Below are positions 55,580-64,000 of a stretch of 64,000 bases of DNA, piece after piece. Every line of letters starts with the position of its first letter. Positions within the stretch are counted from its first letter, which is position 1. Under the pieces are notes generated by a model. It saw only the letters and a list, made by a program, of their open reading frames with translations. It had not been told where the DNA came from and did not search any database. Source of the stretch: Catenovulum adriaticum (GTDB lineage: Bacteria > Pseudomonadota > Gammaproteobacteria > Enterobacterales > Alteromonadaceae); NCBI RefSeq assembly GCF_026725475.1, contig NZ_CP109965.1, positions 1,984,001-2,048,000 of the forward strand, written 5' to 3'. The position numbers and the translations under genes were made by a program.

Positions 55580-55665
55580 TTTATGGTCTCTTTGTTAGTC
55601 TCGGAGTCTATCTCTAACTAGTTAGCAAGCATCAACTAAATGAGCTTAACTGATGCTTTATTCTT

Positions 55666-56721
55666 TTAATTTAAGCCCAACACTTTTTTATTAAAATCTT
55701 CATCAATGCCTGACGCTGCAAAATCATCAAACGCTTTTTCAGTCACATTAATGATGTGTTTAGCGATAAATGGAGCACCTTCTGCAGCACCCGTTTCTGG
55801 GTGTTTAAGACAACATTCCCACTCTAAGACAGCCCAACCATCAAAGTCGTACTTAGCCATACGACTAAAAATACCACTAAAATCAATTTGACCATCGCCT
55901 AATGATCGGAACCGGCCCGGGCGATCCACCCAGCCTTGGTAACCACCATACATACCAGATCGGCCGTTTGGCACAAACTCGGCATCTTTAACATGGAACG
56001 CCTTAATACGCTCATGATAAATATCGATAAAATCTAAATAATCAAGCTGCTGTAAAATAAAATGGCTTGGATCATACAAAATGTTTGCGCGTGGATGGTT
56101 ATCAACTGCTTCTAAGAAACGCTCAAACGTAATCCCATCGTGTAAATCTTCACCTGGATGTAGCTCATAACATACATCACAATCAGCTTCATCAAACGCA
56201 TTCAAAATGGGTAACCAACGTCGAGCCAACTCTGCAAAACCGGTTTCGACTAAACCAGCCGGACGTTGTGGCCATGGATAAACGGTATGCCATAATAAAG
56301 CGCCTGAAAAAGTAGCATGCCCTTTTAAGCCTAAGTTTTTACTCGCTTTAGCGGCAAACATCATTTGCTCAATCGCCCATTCAGTTCTAGCTTCAGGATT
56401 GCCGTGATATTCAGCTGGTGCGAACCCATCAAATAAATCGTTATAAGCAGAGTGACAAGCCACTAATTGACCTTGCAAATGGGTTGATAACTCAGTGATT
56501 TCTAGACCGTGTTCGGCAACGGTATCTTGAATTTTTTTACAATAATCTAAATCGGTAGCCGCTTTTTCTAAATCAAATAAACGCTTATCCCAAGTTGGAA
56601 TTTGCACCCCTTTATAACCTAAACTCGCAACCCATTCGCAAATATTAGGTAACGTATTAAATGGCGCTTCGTCACCTGCAAATTGCGCTAAAAATATTGC
56701 TGGGCCTTTTAATGTTTTCAT
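55666..56721 (-). CDS. Sugar phosphate isomerase/epimerase (TIM-barrel, AP-endonuclease 2 family)
   Basis: This 351-residue protein has the xylose-isomerase-like TIM barrel. Probable metal ligands are visible on successive strands: Glu in VCYELHPGED, Asp and His in NILYDPSHFI, His in IKAFHVKDAEF, and Glu in AVLEWECCL. The N-terminus LKGPAIFLAQFAGDEAPFN is typical of a subfamily found with Gfo/Idh/MocA genes in marine bacteria. AGGAGG lies nine bases before ATG 56721. Exact isomerisation is unknown. It lies 42 bp downstream of the oxidoreductase gene, likely in one operon. Confidence 0.9.
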   Translation of the reverse strand: MKTLKGPAIFLAQFAGDEAPFNTLPNICEWVASLGYKGVQIPTWDKRLFDLEKAATDLDYCKKIQDTVAEHGLEITELSTHLQGQLVACHSAYNDLFDGFAPAEYHGNPEARTEWAIEQMMFAAKASKNLGLKGHATFSGALLWHTVYPWPQRPAGLVETGFAELARRWLPILNAFDEADCDVCYELHPGEDLHDGITFERFLEAVDNHPRANILYDPSHFILQQLDYLDFIDIYHERIKAFHVKDAEFVPNGRSGMYGGYQGWVDRPGRFRSLGDGQIDFSGIFSRMAKYDFDGWAVLEWECCLKHPETGAAEGAPFIAKHIINVTEKAFDDFAASGIDEDFNKKVLGLN

Positions 56722-56763
56722 CTATTAAATCCTCCTATCTGGCTTAAATTAAGCCTGTGTCAC

Positions 56764-57924
56764 TTAATCAGCTAAAAGTTGTTCTAATTCAAACCATTTC
56801 GAGTCTGATGCGCTGCTATCAACAAATGATTGAACCAATGCCATACCCCGAACACCATCTTCAATTGAAGGATAATCATAGGCTTGTGGGTCAATGGTTT
56901 TACCATCGGCAAAATCTCTTACAGCTGTCGAAAAGTTCAGATAAATATTCGCAAAAGCTTCTAAATAGCCTTCCGGATGACCGGCCGGAGTTCGTGTACC
57001 TCGATTTGCTTTAACACCATCCACTAAACCCGTTCTTAATGTCTGCATTGGACCAGTAAGTGGTTTAACTTGTAAGCTGTTAGGCTCGTGTTGGTGCCAT
57101 TCTAAACCTGCTTTTTCACCGTAAATACGAATGGTTAAGTTATTTTCTTCGCCTGCTGAAATTTGGCTTGCTTGTAATGTACCTTTCGCGCCATCTTGCA
57201 TTTTGAGTAATACGATACCGTCATCATCTAAACGACGGCCTTCAACAAAAGTAGATAACTCTGCACAAACATGTGTAATTTTTTTACCACTAATGTACTC
57301 AGCAAGATGTGCGGCATGGCTACCAATATCACCCATACAACCAGAAATACCAGAACGAGAGGGATCAGTTCGCCAACTAGCTTGCTTATTATCTTCAGTT
57401 TCTGGCTCAGATAACCAACCTTGGATATATTCAACCATTACTTTTCTAACTTGACCAATTTCTCCATTAGCTATCATCTCTTGAGCATGTTTGGCCATTG
57501 GGTAGCCTGAGTAGGTGTGAGTCAACCCATACAATAACCCTGTCTCTTTCACAATTTTTTTCAGCTTTTTAACTTCGGCTAAATTTAAAGTCGCAGGTTT
57601 GTCTGATAAGACGTGAAAGCCAGCTTCAAGAGCTGCTTTAGCAACCGGGAAATGCATATGGTTTGGTGTTACAATGGCAACAAACTGCATTCTTTGGTCT
57701 TGCGGTAACTGAGCTTCTTTTTCAAACATGGTTTGAAAGTCTGGATAAACCCGATCTTCTGGCAAATATAAAGCTTTTCCGGATGCAAGTGATTTTTCAG
57801 CACTACTGGCAAATGCGCCACAAACTAATTCAATTTGGCTATCAATACTCGCCGCTATTCGGTGAACAGCACCAATAAACGCTCCATGGCCGCCACCGAC
57901 CATTCCCATTCTAATTTTACTCAT
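56764..57924 (-). CDS. Gfo/Idh/MocA family oxidoreductase
   Basis: This 386-residue NAD(P)-dependent sugar dehydrogenase has an N-terminal Rossmann domain (IRMGMVGGGHGAFIGAVHRI), the VTPNHMHFPVAKAALEAGFH strand, the catalytic Lys in LSDKPATLNL, and the C-terminal domain with the catalytic His in GDIGSHAAHLAEY. Members act on inositol, glucose, and keto or anhydro sugars; the substrate here cannot be set. GGAG lies five bases before ATG 57924. It is the first gene of the module and divergent from the PAS-AraC regulator. Confidence 0.92.
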   Translation of the reverse strand: MSKIRMGMVGGGHGAFIGAVHRIAASIDSQIELVCGAFASSAEKSLASGKALYLPEDRVYPDFQTMFEKEAQLPQDQRMQFVAIVTPNHMHFPVAKAALEAGFHVLSDKPATLNLAEVKKLKKIVKETGLLYGLTHTYSGYPMAKHAQEMIANGEIGQVRKVMVEYIQGWLSEPETEDNKQASWRTDPSRSGISGCMGDIGSHAAHLAEYISGKKITHVCAELSTFVEGRRLDDDGIVLLKMQDGAKGTLQASQISAGEENNLTIRIYGEKAGLEWHQHEPNSLQVKPLTGPMQTLRTGLVDGVKANRGTRTPAGHPEGYLEAFANIYLNFSTAVRDFADGKTIDPQAYDYPSIEDGVRGMALVQSFVDSSASDSKWFELEQLLAD

Positions 57925-58081
57925 TTAGACTCCAGCCCTATTTACTTGTACTTTATGAAGCTAGTATCAGTTGATCTATCAAAAAATTCTGTAATAATTC
58001 AGTCGATTCCTATAATAAAATCGGCATATGTAACTCAAAAAGCAATAATAAGTTACGTTTATTAACATAAGGCATAACAAT

Positions 58082-58846
58082 ATGGTAAACAACTCTGATG
58101 TGTTTGCTTTTTACACTCAAAATTCTCTAGATAAACCTAGCCAGCTATTTGAAACCTTAAGTGACAGTTTTTATTTTGCGAAAAATCTAAACGGTCGGTT
58201 TGTGTATGCCAATCAACTATTTTTAGATCATTTTAAATTTGATGGGCTTAAATCTCTGATCGGCAAAACAGATTTAGACATACTGCCACGAAGTATAGGC
58301 GAAAAAATTCAGCAAGATGATCAACACATAATGAAAACAGGTCAAGCTATTGCCAATATAGTTGAGTTAATTCCCGGTAATTCAAGCAAAATGCGCTGGC
58401 ATGTCACCACTAAATCGCCTTTATTAAATCGAGCGGGAGAAACGGTTGGGATAGAAGGTATCACACGTGATTTATCACTGGCTGACAAACAATTAGAACC
58501 TTACAGCCAGTTTAAAAACACGGTTGGCTTTATCCAACAAAATTTTAGCGAAAGTATTGATATAAGCAAATTAGCGAGTCAATTGCATATGTCAATTAGT
58601 ACATTTGAAAGACAATTTAAAGCTAGATTTGCCTGCTCACCAAGCCAATTTATTAAAAAGACACGAATTGCCGCTGCTTGTAAGTTACTAAGGGAAGGAC
58701 AAAATATTAGTTTAACCGCGACGCAATGCGGTTTTTGTGACCAAAGCTACTTTACCAAAGAGTTTAAAACATTAATGGGACTTACACCTAAACAATTTCA
58801 AAAAAGTTTAGCCGCAAGTACCCATAAAATTGATTTTATTAAATAA
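58082..58846 (+). CDS. AraC-family transcriptional regulator with N-terminal PAS domain
   Basis: This 254-residue protein has a PAS domain (about 18-130: LSDSFYFAKNLNGRFVYANQ, DLDILPRSIGEKI, VGIEGITRDLS) followed by two AraC helix-turn-helix motifs (about 150-245: ISKLASQLHMSISTFERQFK, then ATQCGFCDQSYFTKEFKTLM). AraC proteins usually sense sugars through a cupin domain; a PAS sensor is less usual. It is divergent from the Gfo/Idh/MocA gene across 157 bp and so probably controls that module. AAGG lies about 10 bases before ATG 58082. It ends exactly where convergent opgH ends. Confidence 0.9.
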   Translation: MVNNSDVFAFYTQNSLDKPSQLFETLSDSFYFAKNLNGRFVYANQLFLDHFKFDGLKSLIGKTDLDILPRSIGEKIQQDDQHIMKTGQAIANIVELIPGNSSKMRWHVTTKSPLLNRAGETVGIEGITRDLSLADKQLEPYSQFKNTVGFIQQNFSESIDISKLASQLHMSISTFERQFKARFACSPSQFIKKTRIAAACKLLREGQNISLTATQCGFCDQSYFTKEFKTLMGLTPKQFQKSLAASTHKIDFIK

Positions 58847-60757
58847 TTAGGCTTTTACCGTACGAGCCTTAGCTGTTGATGAAAAGCTTTGTATTGGCAT
58901 CTGAGCTTTTTGCTCTGCCGGGAGCTCAGGCAACGGATAATCGACCAGAAACGACGTCGGTACGCTATCTAAATGCTGATTTAACTCAAGCAAAACGGCA
59001 TCAGTTTGACTTTCACTTGGGCAAATAAAGAGCCCCATTTTTTTTGCCAACAGCCCTAATGTTAAACTGCTAGAGTATCTCACGATAGGGGCCGCTAATA
59101 CCAAGCCAAACAATACGGGTGTCATCCAATAGAAAAACACGGGGGTGTAGTAATAAGTTACAGCACCCCATATTAGCGCGACACTGGTGGCGAAAAAGGT
59201 GTAAGAAAACGCCTCTTTCCATTTAACCATACGCCCTTCTCGGGATTGAGGATCCCAGCTCACTTTACGCCCGATAAACACACATACAACAAAATAGGCA
59301 TGAAAAACCATCATCATAGGTGCAATAATAATCGCAAATATAGTTTCAATAATTGAGCCAAACAAGAGTTTAAAAAAGCCACCAAATTCAGCTCTTCTAT
59401 GAATAAGCCCAATAATTATCCCCATAACTTTAGGCAATAACAGTAATCCAGCAGTTAAGTACAACAACGAGTATATCAACTCTGTTTTCGCAATTTTCCA
59501 AGTAGGAAACATTTGATAAGCACTTTCAAAAAAGATATTACTATCCATTGCCCGCCCTACCGCATCAAATGTACTCAGCGCAAGCATAGACAACCACACT
59601 AACGATGAAATATAAGCAACGGCCCCCAACAAAAAGTGCAGCTTATTAATCATTTTAATGCCAGATGAGTTTAATAAACCTAAGTGTTGGATATTACCTT
59701 GCACCCAGCGTCTGTCTCTTATGGCATAGTCAAGTATGTTGCTAGGTACTTCTTCATAACTGCCTTCTAAATCCGCCAGTAGTAATACATCCCAGCCCGA
59801 GCGGCGCAGTAAAGCAGCCTCAACAAAGTCATGACTTAAAATTTCTCCCGAAAAAGGCCCTTTACCATCGAGTTCTGGTAAACCACACTGCTCGATAAAC
59901 GCCTTAACTCGAATAATAGCGTTATGTCCCCAATAATTGGCACCATTGGTTTGCCAAAATGCTAAGCCAGTCGCTAACATTGGGCTATATAAAACTGCAG
60001 CAAATTGCAAAAATCGACCAAAAAACGTATGCTGCCTAACCGGAATAGGAACCGTTTGAATTAATCCGGCTTGAGGATTATGGTGCATAGCCGACACAAG
60101 CTTCAGCATGCACTCACCTGTCATGATACTATCGGCGTCCAGTACAATCATGTGATCGTACTGACTACCCCAACGTTCACAAAAATCCGCTAAGTTACCA
60201 ACTTTTCGTGATTTATTGTTAGTTCGTCGTCGATAATAGACATTTTTTGACAAATCGCCTAAACGCTCGCACATTTCGCCCCATGCATTGGCTTCAGCTT
60301 TCGCAATATCCGCATTCTGACTATCACTTAATAGATAAAAATCAAAATGCGCCATATTGTTTTGCTTTGCAAGCGAACGTAATGTCGTTTCAAAACCTGC
60401 TATTACCCGTCCCGTATCTTCGTTATATATGGGCATAATAACGGCAGTTTTTTGTTTACTAAGCTCATTTGAGTCTAATAACTGAATTTCTTTTTGAGGT
60501 TTTAGTGTTAAAGGGTCAAGCTTAAAAAGCTGTAAAACAAAGCCTATCGCCCCACTCCAGAAAGCAGTCACTATCCAAGTAAAGGTAATTGAAAATAAAA
60601 CAAGCAACGAAAACTCTAATATACTGGTGCCGTTTGAACGTAAAATATCAAACATAATCCAGATACCTAACGCTGCAGTCGCGACAACTAACAAACCAAA
60701 GAATAACTTACGAAATCCTTTTAATGGAATTGATTTATTTTCACTGTGTTGCGTCAT
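58847..60757 (-). CDS. opgH: Glucans biosynthesis glucosyltransferase H
   Basis: OpgH (MdoH) is the inner-membrane GT2 enzyme that polymerises and exports the beta-glucan backbone of osmoregulated periplasmic glucans. From ATG 60757, one base after the opgG stop, it is 636 residues; three earlier Mets overlap opgG and look less likely. N-terminal helices (about 20-90) precede the catalytic domain with AVIMPIYNEDTGRV, LDADSIM, SHDFVEAALLRRSGW and the RDRRWVQGN motif (Q/RxxRW class). About six C-terminal helices follow. It is shorter than E. coli MdoH (847), lacking most of the N- and C-terminal extensions. Confidence 0.94.
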   Translation of the reverse strand: MTQHSENKSIPLKGFRKLFFGLLVVATAALGIWIMFDILRSNGTSILEFSLLVLFSITFTWIVTAFWSGAIGFVLQLFKLDPLTLKPQKEIQLLDSNELSKQKTAVIMPIYNEDTGRVIAGFETTLRSLAKQNNMAHFDFYLLSDSQNADIAKAEANAWGEMCERLGDLSKNVYYRRRTNNKSRKVGNLADFCERWGSQYDHMIVLDADSIMTGECMLKLVSAMHHNPQAGLIQTVPIPVRQHTFFGRFLQFAAVLYSPMLATGLAFWQTNGANYWGHNAIIRVKAFIEQCGLPELDGKGPFSGEILSHDFVEAALLRRSGWDVLLLADLEGSYEEVPSNILDYAIRDRRWVQGNIQHLGLLNSSGIKMINKLHFLLGAVAYISSLVWLSMLALSTFDAVGRAMDSNIFFESAYQMFPTWKIAKTELIYSLLYLTAGLLLLPKVMGIIIGLIHRRAEFGGFFKLLFGSIIETIFAIIIAPMMMVFHAYFVVCVFIGRKVSWDPQSREGRMVKWKEAFSYTFFATSVALIWGAVTYYYTPVFFYWMTPVLFGLVLAAPIVRYSSSLTLGLLAKKMGLFICPSESQTDAVLLELNQHLDSVPTSFLVDYPLPELPAEQKAQMPIQSFSSTAKARTVKA

Positions 60758-60758
60758 T

Positions 60759-62384
60759 TTATAACTCGACGTCATTGGCATACCAAACATAATTCCATAC
60801 CTCGCTTAATTGTTGTTCCCTCAACGTTAATGCTAATCGCATATCGATTGCTTGGTTATCTTCTGGCATTACTTTAAATGCAACACGCCAGCCTTGATCG
60901 TCAGGCAATCGAATCACAGTAATATCTGTTGCTTTTCCGCTTGAAAGTGACAAATCCGCTTGCAGTGGTAAATCTCCAGATAAATTGCTCAATGCACCGC
61001 CTTTATAATCAACAATAATTTGGCGCTTCGATTTTGGCGGCGGGTTATCTTCACCCGGCAAAGCGCCCCATCCAATGCGGGTACGTACTACTTGAGCTTT
61101 ATCATGCTCTGGCAAACCTGAATCGAAAGTTTTTAAATAATAATTAAATTCACGAGTTTGACCCGCTTTAAAAGGCTTTTCTGGCACCCAGTAACTCACA
61201 ATATTATCATTGGTTTCGGTATCCGTTGGAATTTCAACTAACTCAACGCGGCCCTCACCCCAATCACCAATCGGCTCTACCCACAAACTTGGACGTTTAC
61301 CATAATGAGCTTCAGCATCTAAGTAATGCGTAAACTCTCTATCTCTTTGTAATAAGCCAAACCCTTTAGGTGAGGTATATTGGAATGAATTAACTCTTAA
61401 ATTAACTGGGTTTGTCAATGCTCTCCAAGTCCACTGCCCCTCTTTTGAACGAACTAATAGACCATCTGAATCATGAATTTCAGGTCGAAAATCGTCAATA
61501 AATCGATTGGTATTTTCGCCGTGGTGAAACATACTGGTTAATGGCGCTACACCTAATTTGTTAATGTCTTGACGTGCAAATAACTTTGCGTTTACTTTAA
61601 CTTGCGTCGAAATACCTGGCTGTAGTTCAAATCGATACGCGCCACTAACAGATGGGCTATCTAATAATGCGTACACAACCAAATGAGTTTGTTCCGCAGT
61701 AGGCTTCACTAGCCAAAACTCTCTAAAAACAGGAAACTCTTCCCCTTTGGGCTCTGCTGTGTCAATTGCTAAACCCCTAGCTGATAAACCATAAACTTGA
61801 TTCGGGCCGACAACTCGAAAATAAGAGGCGCCTTGAAACACGGCAATTTCATCCTTGTATTCATTGGTATTCAATGGATAGTGAATTCTAAAACCGGCAT
61901 GACCTAGCTTAGTTTCGCCAATTGCTTGCTCAATAACAGGTTGTAGTGATTCTGCACTTGCATCATAGGAGTAATGCGCAGGATCAAACGGCAACATGCT
62001 AACATCACCATCAGGCGTTACAGTATGAATTTTAACTGGCTGTTGATATAAAAAACCGGGGTGAAATAACTGCAACTCAAACAATCCGCTGTTGTGCCAA
62101 ATAGCTGATTCAGAGCGATATCGTATTGCTCTATATGCTTGATAATCAATATTATTAAGTGCATCAATCTGGATTTTTTCAGGCTCTACATAAGTGTTTT
62201 CGGCTAGTTTTTTTGCTCTAGCCGTGACAACGTCGAATAAAATATTTTGAGGCGTTTTAGCACTAAATTCATTGGTGGCTGCCTGAGTGCCACTCACTAA
62301 AACACTATTTAAAATCGCGGCTACTGCAATTAATTTGTAATCTATTTTAAAGTGGTGGGTAATATTATGGGTAAATTGAAACAC
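60759..62384 (-). CDS. opgG: Glucans biosynthesis protein G
   Basis: OpgG (MdoG) is a periplasmic beta-sandwich protein needed to build the glucan backbone and branches. I choose GTG 62384 because a strong GGAGG lies five bases upstream; an ATG seven codons earlier (62405) has none. This gives 541 residues with a signal sequence ending near GTQAA. Family stretches include AYRAIRYRSESAIWHNSGLF, LNTNEYKDEIAVFQGASYFR, GLSARGLAIDTAEPKGEEFP and FQYTSPKGFGLLQRDREF. Gene order opgG-opgH is the standard operon; the stops and starts are one base apart. Confidence 0.95.
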   Translation of the reverse strand: MFQFTHNITHHFKIDYKLIAVAAILNSVLVSGTQAATNEFSAKTPQNILFDVVTARAKKLAENTYVEPEKIQIDALNNIDYQAYRAIRYRSESAIWHNSGLFELQLFHPGFLYQQPVKIHTVTPDGDVSMLPFDPAHYSYDASAESLQPVIEQAIGETKLGHAGFRIHYPLNTNEYKDEIAVFQGASYFRVVGPNQVYGLSARGLAIDTAEPKGEEFPVFREFWLVKPTAEQTHLVVYALLDSPSVSGAYRFELQPGISTQVKVNAKLFARQDINKLGVAPLTSMFHHGENTNRFIDDFRPEIHDSDGLLVRSKEGQWTWRALTNPVNLRVNSFQYTSPKGFGLLQRDREFTHYLDAEAHYGKRPSLWVEPIGDWGEGRVELVEIPTDTETNDNIVSYWVPEKPFKAGQTREFNYYLKTFDSGLPEHDKAQVVRTRIGWGALPGEDNPPPKSKRQIIVDYKGGALSNLSGDLPLQADLSLSSGKATDITVIRLPDDQGWRVAFKVMPEDNQAIDMRLALTLREQQLSEVWNYVWYANDVEL

Positions 62385-62774
62385 GTTAGCCTCCATGACT
62401 TTCATTTTTTTAATTTGAATTCGGGTTAATTAAAAATGAGTTCCTTGATTTGATTTGCAGTTACATTCATGTTCAAGCCAGCAAACTCAATCAATGTTAA
62501 ACGCCTACTTCCATCGTAATTCCGGCAAATAAAACACTTTCACTTTTAACTGTTTGACCTTTTAATATCTAACCCTAAATAGGTTTACAAAGCCAGTAGC
62601 CTGCTCGACTCTTTTACCAAGCTGTTAACTATGTAGCAATTTCTAACCTTAGCAAAAATAAAACCGAACCATCGTGCCTGTGTTTGTGGTTAATTCATTA
62701 AAAATAATTATAAAAAACGAGTTTAAACAGCGCCTTAAACAATTTTGCTTAAGAGCACTGTTTATTTTAAGCGA
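62385..62774. other. Intergenic region upstream of opgG
   Basis: About 390 bp carrying the opgG promoter and the terminator hairpin of the outer-membrane gene. No other gene or repeat is seen. Confidence 0.5.
62725..62763 (-). terminator. Probable terminator after the outer-membrane barrel gene
   Basis: Imperfect arms AAACAGCGCCTTAA and TTAAGAGCACTGTTT, with a small internal mismatch; on the minus strand a T-run follows a few bases later. Confidence 0.5.
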
Positions 62775-63347
62775 TTAAAAAGTGTATTGAAGTGCAATAC
62801 CTGCATGATCAACTTCAGTATCAAAGTCATCAACTTCAGCTAAAATGCCAATTTCATCACGTTCAAACTCTAAATCGTAACGAGTGTACTCTAAACGGAC
62901 ATCCCAGCTATTCGATAAAGCGAATGAGGCACCAACCCCATAAAAGAAATCTTCGCCATCTAAATCTTGGTTATCGTCGGTTGCGCTTAAATCAGACTCC
63001 CACCACAGTTGACCCCCACGAGCATATAAAGTGACTTTATCATGCACTGGAATCCCTGCTTTTAAAGCCAAGGTATAGCCATCCACTGCAGAGCTAAAAA
63101 CATCATTTCCATAGCTACCAAAATCTATATATCCAGCTTCCGCTGATAAAATTTGATTAAATTGAACCCCTGCATAGGCATTAACCGCATCATCTTCTTC
63201 ATCAAAATCTTCGTTACCATCTACTTTTAATAAACCATACCCGGCCCCCACATAAAGACCTTGGTGGTCAGTTGTATCGGCATGAGCTAAACCTGAAGTA
63301 ACTAATAAAGACGTTGCTGCTAAAGTGATTAATGATTGCTTGTTCAT
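62775..63347 (-). CDS. Small outer-membrane beta-barrel protein (OmpA-like/porin family)
   Basis: This 190-residue protein has a clear signal peptide (NKQSLITLAATSLLVTSGLA plus HA) and about eight amphipathic strands: GLYVGAGYGLLKVDG, AVNAYAGVQFNQILSAEAGY, GYTLALKAGIPV, VTLYARGGQLWWESDL, FFYGVGASFALSNSWDVRLE. It ends in a terminal Phe (GIALQYTF), as expected for barrels. There is no periplasmic peptidoglycan-binding domain. GGAGG lies six bases before ATG 63347. Extracellular loops are Asp/Glu-rich. Function unknown; monocistronic. Confidence 0.9.
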   Translation of the reverse strand: MNKQSLITLAATSLLVTSGLAHADTTDHQGLYVGAGYGLLKVDGNEDFDEEDDAVNAYAGVQFNQILSAEAGYIDFGSYGNDVFSSAVDGYTLALKAGIPVHDKVTLYARGGQLWWESDLSATDDNQDLDGEDFFYGVGASFALSNSWDVRLEYTRYDLEFERDEIGILAEVDDFDTEVDHAGIALQYTF

Positions 63348-63605
63348 CTAATACCTCCATTATTTAAGTCTCTTTAAATTCTATGCTGCATGTCACCAAA
63401 ACTGGGGATAACAACTAGAACACAAACGGTGATACAAACAACGTGCCAAAATAAAAAATACTTTAAAAATCATAAGAAAACACTTCGAAAGTGCCAGCGA
63501 TAGGGTTAAAAAAATAACAAACATTGTAAAAAGGAACCAAGCAAATGAAATATTTACGCTCAAGATAAGAATTGCAAACTCGGTTTTTCTCAATGGCAGA
63601 TAAGG

Positions 63606-64000
63606 TTAATATTTCATCTCTGGTGGAATGGGTAATTTGCTCGGGCTAAACTGCTTAGGACGCTTTTTCACTTTTCCTTTTTTATAATCTTTTAGGGCAA
63701 ATACATACGCTAATACTTGCGCAACAGCCGCGAATAATTTTTCAGGAATTTCTTCTTCAAATTCAGTGGTATGATAAATTGCACGAGCCAGCATAGGAGC
63801 GGTTAAAATAGGTACGTCGTGCGCATCTGCTATTTTTCTAATGTGTAGCGCCATCTCATCTGCGCCCTTAGCAACTAATTTAGGCGCCCCTGAGCCTAAA
63901 GGATCATATTTTAGGGCGACAGCAAAATGTGTTGGGTTAGTAACAACGACATCTGCCTTGGGTACTTCTTGCATCATACGGCGCTGAAAAGCCTGAAACA
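63606..64000 (-). CDS. flhB: Flagellar biosynthesis protein FlhB (partial, C-terminus)
   Basis: FlhB is the specificity switch of the flagellar type III export gate. Only the C-terminal cytoplasmic part is inside the window; the frame is open to the right edge (FQAFQRRMMQEVPKADVVVT). The autocleavage site NPTH is intact, followed by FAVALKYDPLGSGAPKLVAKG and EEIPEKLFAAVAQVLAYVFA. The tail after residue LKDY is Lys- and Pro-rich. This is the true FlhB, in contrast to the mini-FlhB at 3646. Downstream (63348-63605) there is no flagellar gene, so this is the end of its operon. Confidence 0.96.
   Translation of the reverse strand, partial: FQAFQRRMMQEVPKADVVVTNPTHFAVALKYDPLGSGAPKLVAKGADEMALHIRKIADAHDVPILTAPMLARAIYHTTEFEEEIPEKLFAAVAQVLAYVFALKDYKKGKVKKRPKQFSPSKLPIPPEMKY

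Noticed and set aside
63393..63593. 66-codon minus-strand frame between flhB and the barrel gene
   Set aside because: It lies in the barrel gene's promoter region, has no ribosome site and is low-complexity hydrophobic.

Overview
The window looks like a chromosomal stretch of a marine gammaproteobacterium of the order Alteromonadales. This is inferred from gene content and order and from the AT-rich DNA, not from any database search. Supporting content includes NhaD, a FimV with very long acidic repeats, MnmC, SmrA, the FliK-like/FhlB-like pair beside the ccm operon, OpgG/OpgH, and the classical blocks trxB-aat-bpt-infA/clpA-clpS/cspD, fabB/pdxB/fimV and purM-purN/hda. I saw no rRNA, tRNA, CRISPR, prophage or insertion sequence with a transposase.

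Layout. 1-1565 (minus): end of a cytochrome c maturation operon (ccmA, ccmB, start of ccmC). 1664-3951: a FliK-like protein overlapping a mini-FlhB. 3955-6407 (minus): YaeQ-family protein and glnS. 6687-8774: a membrane GGDEF-EAL protein, convergent with an overlapping porin-like/PBP-like pair. 10827-16552 (minus): a complete tripartite RND efflux operon. 16938-18395: nhaD. 18396-19165: non-coding, with one copy of a MITE-like element. 19166-26786 (minus): fimV, pdxB, fabB. 26912-32907 (mostly plus): mnmC, smrA, trxB, aat, bpt, infA. 33023-35657 (minus): clpA and clpS. 35885-36100: cspD. 36239-46024 (minus): DUF2835 protein, pepN, a sodium-dependent transporter, prc, proQ, a small acidic protein, hda, DUF2066 protein. 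46449-48875: purM, purN, DUF3108 protein. 49011-52983 (minus): pgi, tal, folM-like. 53124-54023: a REC-DUF3369 regulator with the second MITE copy at its stop codon. 54338-58846: a sugar module (MFS transporter, TIM-barrel isomerase, Gfo/Idh/MocA oxidoreductase) with a divergent PAS-AraC regulator. 58847-62384 (minus): opgG-opgH. 62775-63347: a small outer-membrane barrel. 63606 to the window end: the C-terminus of flhB.

Most genes are housekeeping: tRNA charging and modification, protein quality control, nucleotide, central carbon and PLP synthesis, and envelope work. The less ordinary items are: (i) aat, whose conserved N-terminus has no ATG/GTG/TTG and seems to start at an AUA with a good Shine-Dalgarno; (ii) two copies of a short element with related terminal inverted repeats, one with a perfect 7-bp target duplication that restores a stop codon; (iii) fimV tandem arrays of 72 and 231 bp, the latter with an alternating two-unit pattern; (iv) a REC-DUF3369 regulator with no output domain; (v) the FliK-like/mini-FlhB pair lacking the NPTH site; and (vi) the sugar module under a PAS-AraC regulator. 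I did not find a clearly new multi-gene defence or mobile system.
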